Assembly (NCBI GenBank): GCA_017936605.1
Contig: JAGBFH010000016.1
Location: 1-64,000, forward strand
Origin: Tidjanibacter sp.
GTDB taxonomy: Bacteria > Bacteroidota > Bacteroidia > Bacteroidales > Rikenellaceae
Direction of reading: 5' to 3'
Length of the DNA: 64,000 nucleotides
This document shows, piece after piece, positions 8,972-16,715 of the stretch (position 1 is the stretch's first letter; every line of letters starts with the position of its first letter). The translations under genes and the position numbers were made by a program. Below the pieces are notes generated by a model that ran no database searches, was not told the origin of the DNA, and saw nothing but the letters and a program-made list of their open reading frames with translations.

Positions 8972-9015
8972 CAAAAAAAACACCAAAGAGAGTTGAGCAT
9001 TTGCGAAAATTGAAA

Positions 9016-9071
9016 TAAGGTCCTTAAGGTCTTTAAGGTCCTTAATGTCCTTAGGGTCCTTAGTGCCCTTA
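9016..9071. repeat. 9-bp-unit repeat array A1
   Basis: About six 9-bp units of the TCCTTAAGG type between tamL and the next gene. Fifteen further arrays of this class lie in other intergenic gaps of the window. Confidence 0.85.
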
Positions 9072-9623
9072 TTTGCATCTTGTGGCGAGTCTTGCTCGGG
9101 TCATCTCTTCTCGAATACCACCTTTCTCCATGAAGTCGGCTTTGAGCTTTTCGATAAGTCGAAACAATAGATAATCGCTTTGCTTTATGAGTATTATTAC
9201 TATGTTGGCGATTGTCTCTGCCGAGCGGTCGGGTAGGAGAGTGCGGTAGTATTCCGAGTCGTTGTGCTCTCCACACACTTTGCGGGTGCGTTGATAGCGT
9301 TCATCATCCTCGCTCCATTGCTCCAATCCGCGCACTCTGAGATAGTCTTCATAGTCCACCAATAGTTCCTGGAGGCTTGCTTTGGCTACATTTATGAGTT
9401 TGAGTTCCATCTCCGAGGATGTTGTGCTTGCTGCCGACCCTTCGGCGATATTCTGCTTGCCCGAGCGTGCGGCCTGAATCATTTGGTCTATGGTGCGGTC
9501 GCTATGCTCCAGGAAACGATGTGCGAAATGAAAGGTTATGTCGTAGATACACTCTGCCTTACGATAGACAATCAACTGCTTGTAGTTGCCCTTTTGCGGC
9601 AAAAAGGTGTTCTTCTTATCCAT
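9069..9623 (-). CDS. Four-helix-bundle protein (S23/intervening-sequence-protein family)
   Basis: A 184-residue protein related to the S23 ribosomal intervening-sequence proteins. These are typically about 120 residues, encoded within 23S rRNA insertions or as stand-alone copies, and fold as a four-helix bundle. The typical LIVYRKAECIYDITFHFAHRF first helix and the AARSGKQNIAEGSAAS family signature are present, followed by ASLQELLVDYEDYLR. It has a longer linker and a C-terminal helix (TIANIVIILIKQSDYLLFRLIEKLKADF) typical of the four helix bundle suffix form. The ATG at 9623 is chosen over one 12 codons upstream because the family homology begins there and the promoter box at 9648-9655 would overlap the longer version. 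Here it is not in an rRNA gene, and its function is unknown. Confidence 0.85.
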   Translation of the reverse strand: MDKKNTFLPQKGNYKQLIVYRKAECIYDITFHFAHRFLEHSDRTIDQMIQAARSGKQNIAEGSAASTTSSEMELKLINVAKASLQELLVDYEDYLRVRGLEQWSEDDERYQRTRKVCGEHNDSEYYRTLLPDRSAETIANIVIILIKQSDYLLFRLIEKLKADFMEKGGIREEMTRARLATRCK

Positions 9624-9647
9624 TGTCAGATTATTTTCGCGTGTTCG

Positions 9648-9679
9648 CAAAAATAACAATTCTTCATTACTTATCCAAA
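9648..9679 (-). promoter_or_regulatory. Promoter of the four-helix-bundle gene
   Basis: TATTTTTG (9648-9655, minus strand) with TTTG at 9676-9679, spaced by 20 bp. Both match the Bacteroidota consensus. Confidence 0.6.
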
Positions 9680-9723
9680 AGTAACGCGACTAATTCTTTA
9701 GGTTTTATGAATCCTCGCTCTCC

Positions 9724-9840
9724 ATAAGGCCCATAAGGTCCCCTAAAGCCCATAAGGTCCCCTAAAGCCCCTAAGGTCCCTAAGGTCCTTAAAGTCCTTA
9801 AAGTCCTTAAGGTCCTTAATATCCCTAAACTCCTCAATCC
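9724..9840. repeat. 9-bp-unit repeat array A2
   Basis: About thirteen units, changing along the array from CCCATAAGG and CCCCTAAAG types to TCCTTAAAG and TCCTTAAGG types. A hairpin at 9860-9886 (AGCACC...GGTGCT) follows and may terminate the downstream lipoprotein transcript. Confidence 0.85.
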
Positions 9841-9914
9841 CTCCCCCTTATCCCCCACAAAAAAAGCACCCCCAAATGGAGGTGCTTTCGTAGGAACTAT
9901 AGTTTACTCAATCG

Positions 9915-11942
9915 CTATTTCTTAGCGCTCCAAGACCAGCTTGAGATAGAATAAACATTGTTGCCATAGTAAGGCAGTGTGAGGTCGGCAGTCTGATCCC
10001 ATTTGTTATTCCAGTCGTTGGCAGTGGTGGAGCCATTCATACGGCAGAAGATAACATTGGTGTAGTTCTTGCCAGTAGGAATTGTCACCTCATAGGTGCC
10101 ATCATTGTCAGTGTCGGTCATACTTGCCCAACCAGTGCCATCGCCGAAGAAGTAAGCTGCGTAGCGCTCATTGCCCTGTTTCCAGCTACCAGAGGGAATC
10201 AGATACAATTTGGTGTTGGGCTGTACGGGAGCCTCATCCATAATCTGTGCGTTGGTGAAGTAGAAAGTGATAGCCGAGGCAACATCGAAGCCATTGCTGT
10301 CTGCGGTCTTGTTGCTACCACTATTTACAACAAACTTAATCTGCTCGTCTGCAAAGTGCTTAACGGTGATGGTTGCGGTCATCTTATTACCACTGACGGT
10401 ATTCAGTTTAACACCGGGCCAAGCTGTGTGTGCAGTAGGAGTACCAAAGGCATAAACATAGATGTCCGAAGTCCAATCCGAGTGGTTGTAAGCGGTGATA
10501 GTGATGGTGCTTGTCTTCACCTCGGGGAGGGCGGCCCAATATCCGGCAGATGCACCACTTTCATCCCAACCAGTGGAGAAGAAGCAGTTCTTATCGTCGG
10601 TAGGAAGAGTCAATCCAGTCTTTTTGTTCCACTGTGTTTTGCCATCAGGGCTCATTCGCAAAATGGAGAAACTTGCGGCATCACCAGTGTAGGTCAAAGA
10701 GTAAACCTGGTAATCAGTGATGGCTGTATCTACGGTAAAGTTAAGCTTCTCGTCACCAAACTGTGCTACAAATGTGGCATCTGCCTGAGCCCAATTGCTA
10801 TCGGGCCAGAAATAGATAGTGGTGGTTTTTGTGGTGGGTACATAGCCAGCAACCTCCCAGCACTCATACTGGATATAGTAGTGGTTCTTGTCGCCCTCGG
10901 GCAGTGCGAGGTTGCCAGTCTGATTCCATACTCGCTTGTTCTCGTCGGTCATACTATCGTCATTCCAACCAAAGCTGTCGTAAGCGGGGTTGAGGCGTGT
11001 GAATATAATACCAGTTGTAGTGTTGGGGATCTCACACTCGTAGATGCCATCTGCATCCTCATCGGTCATCTTTACATTGCCGTTGTTGCCATCTCCATCC
11101 CAGTAGTATGCGTAGAAGTTTGCGCCATCCGAAGTCCACCAGTCGGGAACGAGGTAAACGGTAGTGGTCTCAACAACCTCCTCTGCCTCAATGGTGCCGA
11201 GGTTGTAGATTTTATTCTCTTCAAACACCTTTGTGAGGGTTTTGTTGAAGCCGCTCTCGGTGGTTACGGTTACTTCGAATTCTTGGCCGTTGGAAGCAAG
11301 TATGGGAAGGTATATCTCACCCGTGGTTGTGGTGGTGTACTCCTTTGACCAGGAACCATTTGCGAAGAACAGATAATCTCTCTCATCTTTTGTGGAGAAG
11401 GTTACAGGCTCATTTGCGGTGAACTTCAGTATAGGATGTGCGTAAAGCGTTACTGTGTTATTCTCGTCACCAAAGGTACTAGAATGACAGGTGTCGTTGG
11501 CGTACATTCCGATACCGGAAATCTTCTCTGCGGCAGTGTTGCATACACCCACACCGTAATGAATGAGGTCATCTGCATTCTCGTGAAGACCACCCAGATA
11601 GAAAATGTGGGGTTTGGTGCCCACAAGCGAGTTTACACCCTCGGCCTCGCAGGTGAATGTATAAACATCACCCTCTGTCTTTGCGTACTCAAAAAGGTAG
11701 TTGGTACCCTCCTGAGCGGCACTCCTCACTACAAGAACATCGTTCTCGGTGAAGGTGAGTTTGCGTTTGTTATCGGCGTCGGCCTCGCCGAGGGCAACGC
11801 GGGTCTGCTCGTCGATGGTTACCTTAATGGAGTAACCCTCGGTCTGCTGGTTGTTGTCGATGGTCTCATCGATGTCATTCTGGCAAGCTACTGCGCCCAA
11901 AGCAACAATAGCACTTGCAATAAAATAGAAAATCTTTTTCAT
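9915..11942 (-). CDS. Surface lipoprotein with carbohydrate-binding-like repeats
   Basis: A 675-residue lipoprotein. Residues 1-20 are the signal with lipobox GAVAC (Cys20), followed by QNDIDE, an acidic stretch of the kind that directs Bacteroidota lipoproteins to the cell surface. Residues about 35-240 resemble a fimbrillin-type domain (EQTRVALGEADADNKRKLTF). Four modules follow: about 260-360, 375-460, 465-560 and 575-670. Modules 1 and 4 are clearly related (YLVPDWW... and YLIPSGSW..., then FGxGxxWxSMTDxDxDGxYE, then VIFCRMN and WNQT or WDQTADLTLP). They look like the starch-binding modules of SusE/F-type or CBM26-type proteins, although no susC/susD genes are adjacent. Module 3 (AYNHSDWTSDIYVYAFG...AWPGVKL) is the classic starch-binding form. 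A role in glycan capture is inferred. Confidence 0.8.
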   Translation of the reverse strand: MKKIFYFIASAIVALGAVACQNDIDETIDNNQQTEGYSIKVTIDEQTRVALGEADADNKRKLTFTENDVLVVRSAAQEGTNYLFEYAKTEGDVYTFTCEAEGVNSLVGTKPHIFYLGGLHENADDLIHYGVGVCNTAAEKISGIGMYANDTCHSSTFGDENNTVTLYAHPILKFTANEPVTFSTKDERDYLFFANGSWSKEYTTTTTGEIYLPILASNGQEFEVTVTTESGFNKTLTKVFEENKIYNLGTIEAEEVVETTTVYLVPDWWTSDGANFYAYYWDGDGNNGNVKMTDEDADGIYECEIPNTTTGIIFTRLNPAYDSFGWNDDSMTDENKRVWNQTGNLALPEGDKNHYYIQYECWEVAGYVPTTKTTTIYFWPDSNWAQADATFVAQFGDEKLNFTVDTAITDYQVYSLTYTGDAASFSILRMSPDGKTQWNKKTGLTLPTDDKNCFFSTGWDESGASAGYWAALPEVKTSTITITAYNHSDWTSDIYVYAFGTPTAHTAWPGVKLNTVSGNKMTATITVKHFADEQIKFVVNSGSNKTADSNGFDVASAITFYFTNAQIMDEAPVQPNTKLYLIPSGSWKQGNERYAAYFFGDGTGWASMTDTDNDGTYEVTIPTGKNYTNVIFCRMNGSTTANDWNNKWDQTADLTLPYYGNNVYSISSWSWSAKK

Positions 11943-11979
11943 CTCTTTTTCTCTTTGCTTTTAATTGTTGAACTTTGGT

Positions 11980-12111
11980 TTACCAATCAACATCCTCCTC
12001 GTAGAGATAGATGTCGTTGATGCCATCGACCGTCTGGGTGCTCATGGCGATACCCTGCTCAACCTCCATCTCGGTGAGGTCAAGGGTGGGCTGTGTGTAA
12101 GTTTTTTTCAT
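11980..12111 (-). CDS. 43-residue conserved-looking peptide upstream of the surface lipoprotein
   Basis: Reads MKKTYTQPTLDLTEMEVEQG, then IAMSTQTVDGINDIYLYEED, ending VDW; 43 residues and a TAA. It begins like the small peptides MKKxYxxPxxxxxEMEVEQ that occur widely in Bacteroidales beside secreted or surface proteins. The ATG at 12111 lies about 60 nt downstream of a well-matched promoter (12178-12209). The gene ends 37 bp before the lipoprotein ATG, so the two are very probably co-transcribed. There is no signal peptide; the C-terminus is acidic. I know of no established function. Codon use and the promoter support its being real. Confidence 0.7.
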   Translation of the reverse strand: MKKTYTQPTLDLTEMEVEQGIAMSTQTVDGINDIYLYEEDVDW

Positions 12112-12177
12112 TGAATTTGTTAGTTTTTTTGTGTTGTGTTATTTATTGTTTTTGTGTTGCCAATTTTTTTTGCGGAG

Positions 12178-12209
12178 CAAAAATAATTTTTTGGAGCCAT
12201 AATTGCAAA
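12178..12209 (-). promoter_or_regulatory. Promoter of the peptide-lipoprotein operon
   Basis: TATTTTTG at 12178-12185 and TTTG at 12206-12209 on the minus strand, spaced by 20 bp, a full match to the Bacteroidota promoter. Confidence 0.65.
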
Positions 12210-12280
12210 ATTTTGCCCCCTCAATGTACTATTTTTCGCGACGAGCGGCAGATATATGCCCCCGAGCGGCGACGGGGATT

Positions 12281-12424
12281 CAAATTCAAAATTCAAAATT
12301 CAAAATGCAAAATGGACTACCGACGGCCGACTAACGACAATGGGACCTATAAGACCTATAAGACTTATAAGACTTATAAGCCCCATAAGCCATTAAGGAC
12401 CTTAAAGACCTTAAGGACCTTAAG
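12281..12424. repeat. TTTTGAA repeat plus 9-bp-unit array A3
   Basis: 12281-12315 carries CAAAATT units (the reverse of the TTTTGAA array). The phrase CCGACTAACGACAATGGG and the 9-bp array (12343-12424) follow; the array changes from CCTATAAGA through CTTATAAGA and CCCATAAGC to CCTTAAGGA units. The rest of the 12112-12480 gap holds the peptide promoter and a terminator. Confidence 0.8.
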
Positions 12425-12437
12425 GCAATTGTCAATT

Positions 12438-12476
12438 CAAAAAAAGCGCTCCCCCAAAATCGGGAGAGCGTTTTTT
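12438..12476 (-). terminator. Terminator of the 229-residue protein gene
   Basis: Stem CGCTCCCCC/GGGAGAGCG (one mismatch) with flanking A and T runs, five bases from the stop codon at 12481. Confidence 0.75.
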
Positions 12477-12480
12477 GTTG

Positions 12481-13170
12481 TTAGATGTCGTCCGAGCGGA
12501 ACTCGTAGCCGAGGCGTTTGCCCGTTTGGAGTTTGGTGTTCTCCTGTCGCGAGAGGAACTGTTCGGCCGAGACCTTCTTGACGGTGTCGTAGGCGGGCAC
12601 CAGCAGGTCGAAGCTCAGGGCGTAGAGCATAGCCCGCTCCAGAATCTCCAGTATCGCGCCCCTCGACACGCTCTCCTTGCCGAACTCATCCACGCGCCAG
12701 CGCTCCTGGCGTTTGCCCTCCACGAAGAACTTGCCCTCGCGGTTGACAAAGATGCGGCCTATGAGGTAGCCCTCATCATCCTCGCGTTTGAACTTCATAG
12801 AGTCGGCCAGGAAGTTATAGATGTTTATCACGCCACAGTAGCTATTGTTGCGGTCGGCCTGGACATAGGGGGTCTGCCAGATGGGGTGGTTACGCTCGAA
12901 GTTGAAGATGTTGGTGTGCATAACGAAGACCAACAGGTCGCCTGCAATCTGAATCTGCGCCTCGAACTTGCCCCTATCGCTATACTCGATGCGGATGCGT
13001 TTGTCGATTTTGTCGTCGAGCTCCTCGTCAATCTCGGTGGAGAACTCGTGGATGGCCTCCTTGAGCTCGCCAAAGAGGGCGTTGGTGTTGTCGAAAATCT
13101 GCTGTTTGAGGCCCGATTTGCTCACCAAGAGTTCCTTGATGTGGCCCCGTAACTCGGATTGTGATTCCAT
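12481..13170 (-). CDS. Conserved hypothetical cytoplasmic protein
   Basis: A 229-residue soluble protein with no signal peptide or membrane segment. The first 70 residues are a charged helical region (LKQQIFDNTNALFGELKEAIHEFSTEIDEELDDKIDKRIRIEY in segments), likely coiled-coil. The remainder is mixed alpha/beta with well-formed strands (AGDLLVFVMHTNIFNF, GYLIGRIFVNREGKFFVEGKRQ) and ends RLGYEFRSDDI. I believe similar proteins are common in Bacteroidales, but no function is known to me. It is followed by its own terminator and lies 45 bp downstream of the glucosaminidase gene on the same strand, so the two could share a transcript. Confidence 0.75.
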   Translation of the reverse strand: MESQSELRGHIKELLVSKSGLKQQIFDNTNALFGELKEAIHEFSTEIDEELDDKIDKRIRIEYSDRGKFEAQIQIAGDLLVFVMHTNIFNFERNHPIWQTPYVQADRNNSYCGVINIYNFLADSMKFKREDDEGYLIGRIFVNREGKFFVEGKRQERWRVDEFGKESVSRGAILEILERAMLYALSFDLLVPAYDTVKKVSAEQFLSRQENTKLQTGKRLGYEFRSDDI

Positions 13171-13215
13171 TTCTCTAATAAAAAGTGGTTGTCTTATGTG
13201 TGTTGTGATATGGTG

Positions 13216-14238
13216 TTATTTCTCGATGAAGAGCTTGTCGCCCACCGACACGGTGTAGTTCTTGTCCAGCTCGTTGTAGCGGCGGATGCTACGGGTCGAG
13301 ATGCCGAGCAGCTTGGCAAGGCTCTCGATGCTGTCGCCCTCGCGTGCCACGATATACTTGCGGCCATCCTGGGAGTAGATGCTGTGGTCGCCTATGCGCT
13401 CAATGGCAATGGTGTAGCTATCCACATCGACCCTCTGAGGGGTGTTTCTTGCAATGTCGGCCACCTTCTCCTCGGCGGGCTTCACCTCAGTGGGCTTTGC
13501 TTCGGCGGGCTTTGATTCGGTGGGCTTCACCTCGGTGGGTTTCATTTCGGTGTTCTCGGGCTGCGTGGTAGAGGTGGGCTCGGCAGTAGGCGTTTCGGTT
13601 GCGGGGAGCTCGGTTGCGGGTTCAGTTTCGCTCTGCTCGACGGCCTCCTGCTCGGGGGTTGCAACCTCCTGGGCGGGCGTCTCTACGGCCACCTCGAGGG
13701 GCTTATAGTCGGCCAGAAGGGCGTTGTCGTACTTGTGGAGCTCATACTTCTCGATAATCTCAATCAGCAGGTCGGCATACTTGGGGTTGGTGGCATAGCC
13801 CGCCTTCTTGAGGCCGTGGGCCCACGCCTTGTAGTCCTTCTTGTCGAGCGAGAAGAGGGGCTGGTACCACTTGCGCTCCAGGAGAATCAGCGAGTGGTCG
13901 ATGTAGCTCTCCAGCACCGAGTCGTAGACGCGGAAGCACTCCTGGGGTGCGTCGTCGTCGTGGCGGTAGCTCTTGCCCGTCCACGAGTTGCTGCACTTGA
14001 TGCCGAAGTGGTTGTTGGCATTGACGGCCAGTTCGCTGTTGCCGTTGCTCGACTCGAGCAGACCCTGAGCCAGAGTGATGCTTGCGGGGATGCCGAAGCA
14101 GGCCATCTGCTCCACAGCAAGCGGGGCGTAGGTCTTGATGTACTCCTCGCGGGTCATCTTCTTGTTGTCCTTGGCCGAGGCCACCACCGAGAGGGCCACA
14201 CAGAGGAGCAACAGCGATATTCTGTGAACGATTTTCAT
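13216..14238 (-). CDS. Secreted glucosaminidase-domain (GH73) peptidoglycan hydrolase with LysM
   Basis: A 340-residue exported protein with a signal peptide (residues 1-22, cleaved near VASA-KD). The GH73/Lyz2-like domain occupies about 30-165: YAPLAVEQMACFGIPASITL, then AQGLLESSNGNS with the probable catalytic Glu, NNHFGIKCS, and a YATNPKYADLL ending. A linker of about 85 residues (180-265), rich in Glu, Pro, Thr and Lys with repeated KPTE/KPAE units, leads to a LysM domain at about 293-338 (YIVAREGDSIESLAKLLGIS...KLFIEK). It should cleave GlcNAc-MurNAc bonds in the periplasm. AAGGAG precedes the ATG at 14238, and a promoter box lies at 14276-14283. Confidence 0.93.
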   Translation of the reverse strand: MKIVHRISLLLLCVALSVVASAKDNKKMTREEYIKTYAPLAVEQMACFGIPASITLAQGLLESSNGNSELAVNANNHFGIKCSNSWTGKSYRHDDDAPQECFRVYDSVLESYIDHSLILLERKWYQPLFSLDKKDYKAWAHGLKKAGYATNPKYADLLIEIIEKYELHKYDNALLADYKPLEVAVETPAQEVATPEQEAVEQSETEPATELPATETPTAEPTSTTQPENTEMKPTEVKPTESKPAEAKPTEVKPAEEKVADIARNTPQRVDVDSYTIAIERIGDHSIYSQDGRKYIVAREGDSIESLAKLLGISTRSIRRYNELDKNYTVSVGDKLFIEK

Positions 14239-14275
14239 CTCCTTGAACTGCTATGTAAGTATATGTTACAAAGCA

Positions 14276-14283
14276 CAAAGATA
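14276..14283 (-). promoter_or_regulatory. -7 promoter box of the glucosaminidase gene
   Basis: TATCTTTG on the minus strand, 37 bp before the ATG, divergent from the box at 14335-14342. Confidence 0.6.
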
Positions 14284-14334
14284 GATATTTTTTATAATGT
14301 AAAGGGTTTCCTCGCTCCTTTTTTATTTTTTCCT

Positions 14335-14342
14335 TATCTTTG
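14335..14342 (+). promoter_or_regulatory. -7 promoter box of the GT9 gene
   Basis: TATCTTTG, 50 bp before the chosen ATG. No clear -33 element is seen at the usual spacing. Confidence 0.55.
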
Positions 14343-14391
14343 TAGCTCAAGTATGCGGGGCCGTAGCCCCGCGCCCAACGGCTCCCACACT

Positions 14392-15432
14392 ATGAAAAAG
14401 TCGCAAATAGAACACCTGCTTATCATCCGACTCGGCACCCTCTCGGAGGCCGCAATGTCGGTCTATGCCCTGCTGGGACTTGTGCGCGACTACCCCAATC
14501 TGAAGATTACCATCCTTACAAGCCGCCACCTCAAGGCCGTATTTCGCGGTGTCGTGGGCGTGGAGTTCATCTTTGATGACGATGAGCAGTATCGTGGGCC
14601 GCTGGGCGAGCTGCGACTATGGCGCGCGGTGCGTAGGCTCGGTGTGGATGCCGTTGCCGACCTCACCTCCTCCCTCCGCTCTCGACTGCTGACACTGGCG
14701 CTCCCGCCCTGGAGCGTAAGGCGCGGCCGTCTGAAGGGCTCGGGGCTCGAGGGTAGGGCCCTGACGCGCAAGTATCGCAAGGTGATGGTGCAGCTCACCA
14801 CCCCCGCCGACCGTTCGCGTCGCCTCTTCGGCTCCCTCGGCTTGCCCTTCTGTATGCCCCAGGCCGAGCCCCCAATGCCGGTCTATATCCTTCCGGCCGT
14901 TGTGGAGATTCTGCTGGGCGAGAAGACGGGCCAGTGGGTGGGTGTCGACCTGCTCACCCATCACAACGGCACCTGCTACCCCATACCCCGCACCGCCGAA
15001 CTTATAGACCTGCTTTCGCAACACTACCAGCGGGTGGTCATCTTCGGCTCGGGCACCTATCAGCGCCAGTTCGCCGAGGCTATGCAGGCCAAGTATGCCA
15101 ATGTCACCTCCGTTGCGGGCCGCGGCTCGGTAGAAGAGATGATGGATATACTCTCTGTGCTCGATGCGGTGGTCTGCGCCGATGGCGATGTGCTGCGCCT
15201 GGCGACCATCGTGGGCACCCCCTCGGTGTCGGTGTGGGGCGCCACACACCCATTCCTTGAGAGTGCCAACTTCGGCCAGGGCCCCCAGAATATTGTTCAG
15301 GTGGCGCTCCCGTGCCGCCCCTGCTCCTCGAGCGGCCGCCGCAGATGCCTCTTTGGTGGCTACCAGTGTATGAACTCCATAAGCCCACAGGAAATATTCG
15401 AGAAGACCAAAACGGTGACGGGAGGAGTTTAA
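14392..15432 (+). CDS. Glycosyltransferase family 9 (heptosyltransferase-like)
   Basis: A 346-residue GT-B fold enzyme of family 9, which transfers heptose or another sugar to the lipopolysaccharide core on the cytoplasmic face of the inner membrane. N-terminal half: HLLIIRLGTLSEAAMSVYALLGLVRDYPNLKITILTS in pieces, the family's first Rossmann unit, with DAVADLTSSLRSRLLTLAL further on. C-terminal half: WVGVDLLTHHNGTCYP, VIFGSGTYQRQF, VTSVAGRGSVEEMMDILS and DAVVCADGDVLRLATIVGTPSVSVWGATHP, the nucleotide-sugar binding region. The start at 14392 is preferred; an ATG at 14353 would add 13 residues but lies only 10 nt from the promoter box. It is a single gene divergent from the glucosaminidase gene. 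The acceptor sugar cannot be told. Confidence 0.88.
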   Translation: MKKSQIEHLLIIRLGTLSEAAMSVYALLGLVRDYPNLKITILTSRHLKAVFRGVVGVEFIFDDDEQYRGPLGELRLWRAVRRLGVDAVADLTSSLRSRLLTLALPPWSVRRGRLKGSGLEGRALTRKYRKVMVQLTTPADRSRRLFGSLGLPFCMPQAEPPMPVYILPAVVEILLGEKTGQWVGVDLLTHHNGTCYPIPRTAELIDLLSQHYQRVVIFGSGTYQRQFAEAMQAKYANVTSVAGRGSVEEMMDILSVLDAVVCADGDVLRLATIVGTPSVSVWGATHPFLESANFGQGPQNIVQVALPCRPCSSSGRRRCLFGGYQCMNSISPQEIFEKTKTVTGGV

Positions 15433-15440
15433 AGTTGAGT

Positions 15441-15572
15441 TCCTAAACTCCCTAAACTCCCTAAGGTCCCTAAGGTCCCTAAGGTCCCTAAGGTCCTTAA
15501 GGTCCTTAAGGTCCTTAAGGTCTTATGGGGCCTATGGGGCTTATAGGTCTTATATGTCTTATTGTCGGCTGT
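15441..15572. repeat. 9-bp-unit repeat array A4
   Basis: About fourteen units, from CTCCCTAAA through GTCCCTAAG and GTCCTTAAG to CTTATAGGT types. The reverse of the flank phrase (TTGTCGGCTGTCTGTTATCGG) follows. The rest of the 15433-16079 gap holds a very AT-rich segment (15590-15720), a candidate small RNA and the efflux promoter. Confidence 0.85.
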
Positions 15573-15720
15573 CTGTTATCGGTTGGTCCTAAAATTCTTA
15601 AAAAATTTTACTATTATTTTGTAATCCGCGCAATGTGCTGTAAATCAATATTATGCGCCTAAAACTGCGACAAAAAAATGTAAATTTAATGTTAATTTAT
15701 TATTAAAAAATTTTAATAAA

Positions 15721-15753
15721 TTTGGAAGTTTCGAATAAATGCCCTTATCTTTG
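15721..15753 (+). promoter_or_regulatory. Promoter of candidate small RNA 1
   Basis: TTTG at 15721-15724 and TATCTTTG at 15746-15753, spaced by 21 bp. No start codon with an open frame follows before the terminator at 15841-15875. Confidence 0.65.
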
Positions 15754-15758
15754 CAGCG

Positions 15759-15875
15759 AAGTTTTAAGGTTCATTTAGGTTAGTAGTTTTAGGTTAGTAG
15801 AAGCAGGGTTAGAAGTGATTCTATCCCCTGTTGATTAAAAGGTTACGATTTCGTCTTAAATCGTGGCCTTTTTTT
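15759..15875 (+). ncRNA. Candidate small RNA 1 (about 117 nt)
   Basis: A stand-alone transcription unit: promoter (15721-15753), then a non-coding stretch, then a strong terminator. The 5' part repeats AGGTTAGTAG twice (15777-15786 and 15791-15800). Hairpin 1 (15802-15832) has arms AGCAGGG/CCCTGTT and TAGAA/TTCTA around a small internal loop, closed by a GTGA tetraloop. Hairpin 2 is the terminator: GGTTACGATTT (15841-15851) with AAATCGTGGCC (15858-15868), 11 bp with two G-U pairs, then TTTTTTT. It could belong to one of the promoter-to-terminator RNA families known only in Bacteroidales (for example Bacteroidales-1), but I cannot test that here. Confidence 0.55.
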
Positions 15876-15945
15876 ATTCCCTCCTAAGAGAGTGGCATCT
15901 TTTTCGCTTTTTCCGCCCCATTTGGCAACAAAACAATAAAAAACC

Positions 15946-15986
15946 AGAAAACTCGTTTGGTTTTTGGAGTTTTCTATATACCTTTG
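15946..15986 (+). promoter_or_regulatory. Efflux operon promoter with candidate TetR operator
   Basis: TTTG (15956-15959) and TACCTTTG (15979-15986), spaced by 19 bp, form the promoter of the TetR-efflux operon. A perfect inverted repeat, AGAAAACTC (15946-15954) and GAGTTTTCT (15967-15975) with a 12-bp spacer, covers the -33 element and the spacer. That is the geometry expected if the TetR protein encoded just downstream represses its own operon. Confidence 0.55.
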
Positions 15987-16079
15987 CGCCGCTCTTTACG
16001 CACGCGATGCGCGGTAGCCCCTCTTGGAGTGTGGTGAGCGGTGAGGGTGCAAGGGTGTAAGTGTCTTAAAACAAGAGTA

Positions 16080-16709
16080 ATGACAGAGAACAAAATCAAC
16101 GACAGCAAGGCGCGAGTGATTGCGGTAGCCACGGGGCTCTTCCTCAGAAGTGGCCTCAGAGCGGTGAGGATGGACGATGTGGCCCACGAGTGCGGCATCT
16201 CCAAACGCACCCTCTATGAACTCTTCGAGGACCGCGAGAGCCTCATACTCGCCTGCCTGGAGGAGGTGTGCAGGGTGCAGGGCAAGGAGCACAAGGAGCT
16301 CCTTCGGGGTGCCGAGAATGTTTTGCACGCTTTTTGGCTCATCTTTAGCCAGAAAAAAGAGTCTTGTGCGGTGGACTCCACAATAGTTGACGAGCTGAGG
16401 CGTTATTATCCGAAAGCCTTTGAGCACCTCATAATTAATGTCCACGAGGATATGGTGCTCAAGACCAAGGAACACCTGCTCAAAGGTGTCGAGGACGGGC
16501 TCATTATGGAGTCGCTCGAGATAGATTTCTTCTCGCGCGCGATGACTAATTATATATATGGCCTGGGGCTCATACAGATTAACACCTCCACGACGGGTGT
16601 GGTGCTCAACGAGCGCACAATAGCCAGTGCGGTGGCCATCTTCCTGAGGGGCATATCCACCGAGCGCGGAAGAAGGTACATAGACGAAAAAATACTAAAA
16701 ACGCTATAG
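16080..16709 (+). CDS. TetR/AcrR-family repressor of the efflux operon
   Basis: A 209-residue TetR-family regulator. The N-terminal HTH (residues about 8-55) reads ARVIAVATGLFLRSGLRAVRM, DDVAHECGISKRTLYELFED, RESLILACL, a clear family match (TLYELFEDRESL is the usual YxxFxxKxxL). The remaining helical domain (60-205) would bind a ligand. The ATG at 16080 is used because the family HTH begins a few residues later; the 13 codons upstream lie in the leader. It is the first gene of an operon with outer membrane, adaptor and pump genes (6 nt to the TolC gene), so it probably regulates that operon through the inverted repeat at 15946-15975. Confidence 0.92.
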   Translation: MTENKINDSKARVIAVATGLFLRSGLRAVRMDDVAHECGISKRTLYELFEDRESLILACLEEVCRVQGKEHKELLRGAENVLHAFWLIFSQKKESCAVDSTIVDELRRYYPKAFEHLIINVHEDMVLKTKEHLLKGVEDGLIMESLEIDFFSRAMTNYIYGLGLIQINTSTTGVVLNERTIASAVAIFLRGISTERGRRYIDEKILKTL

Positions 16710-16715
16710 ACAATT

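Noticed and set aside
9724..9840. 9-bp arrays considered as CRISPR or as collagen-like coding repeats
   Set aside because: There are no spacers between units and no cas genes. The open frames arise only because 9 is a multiple of 3, and they have no starts or conserved context.
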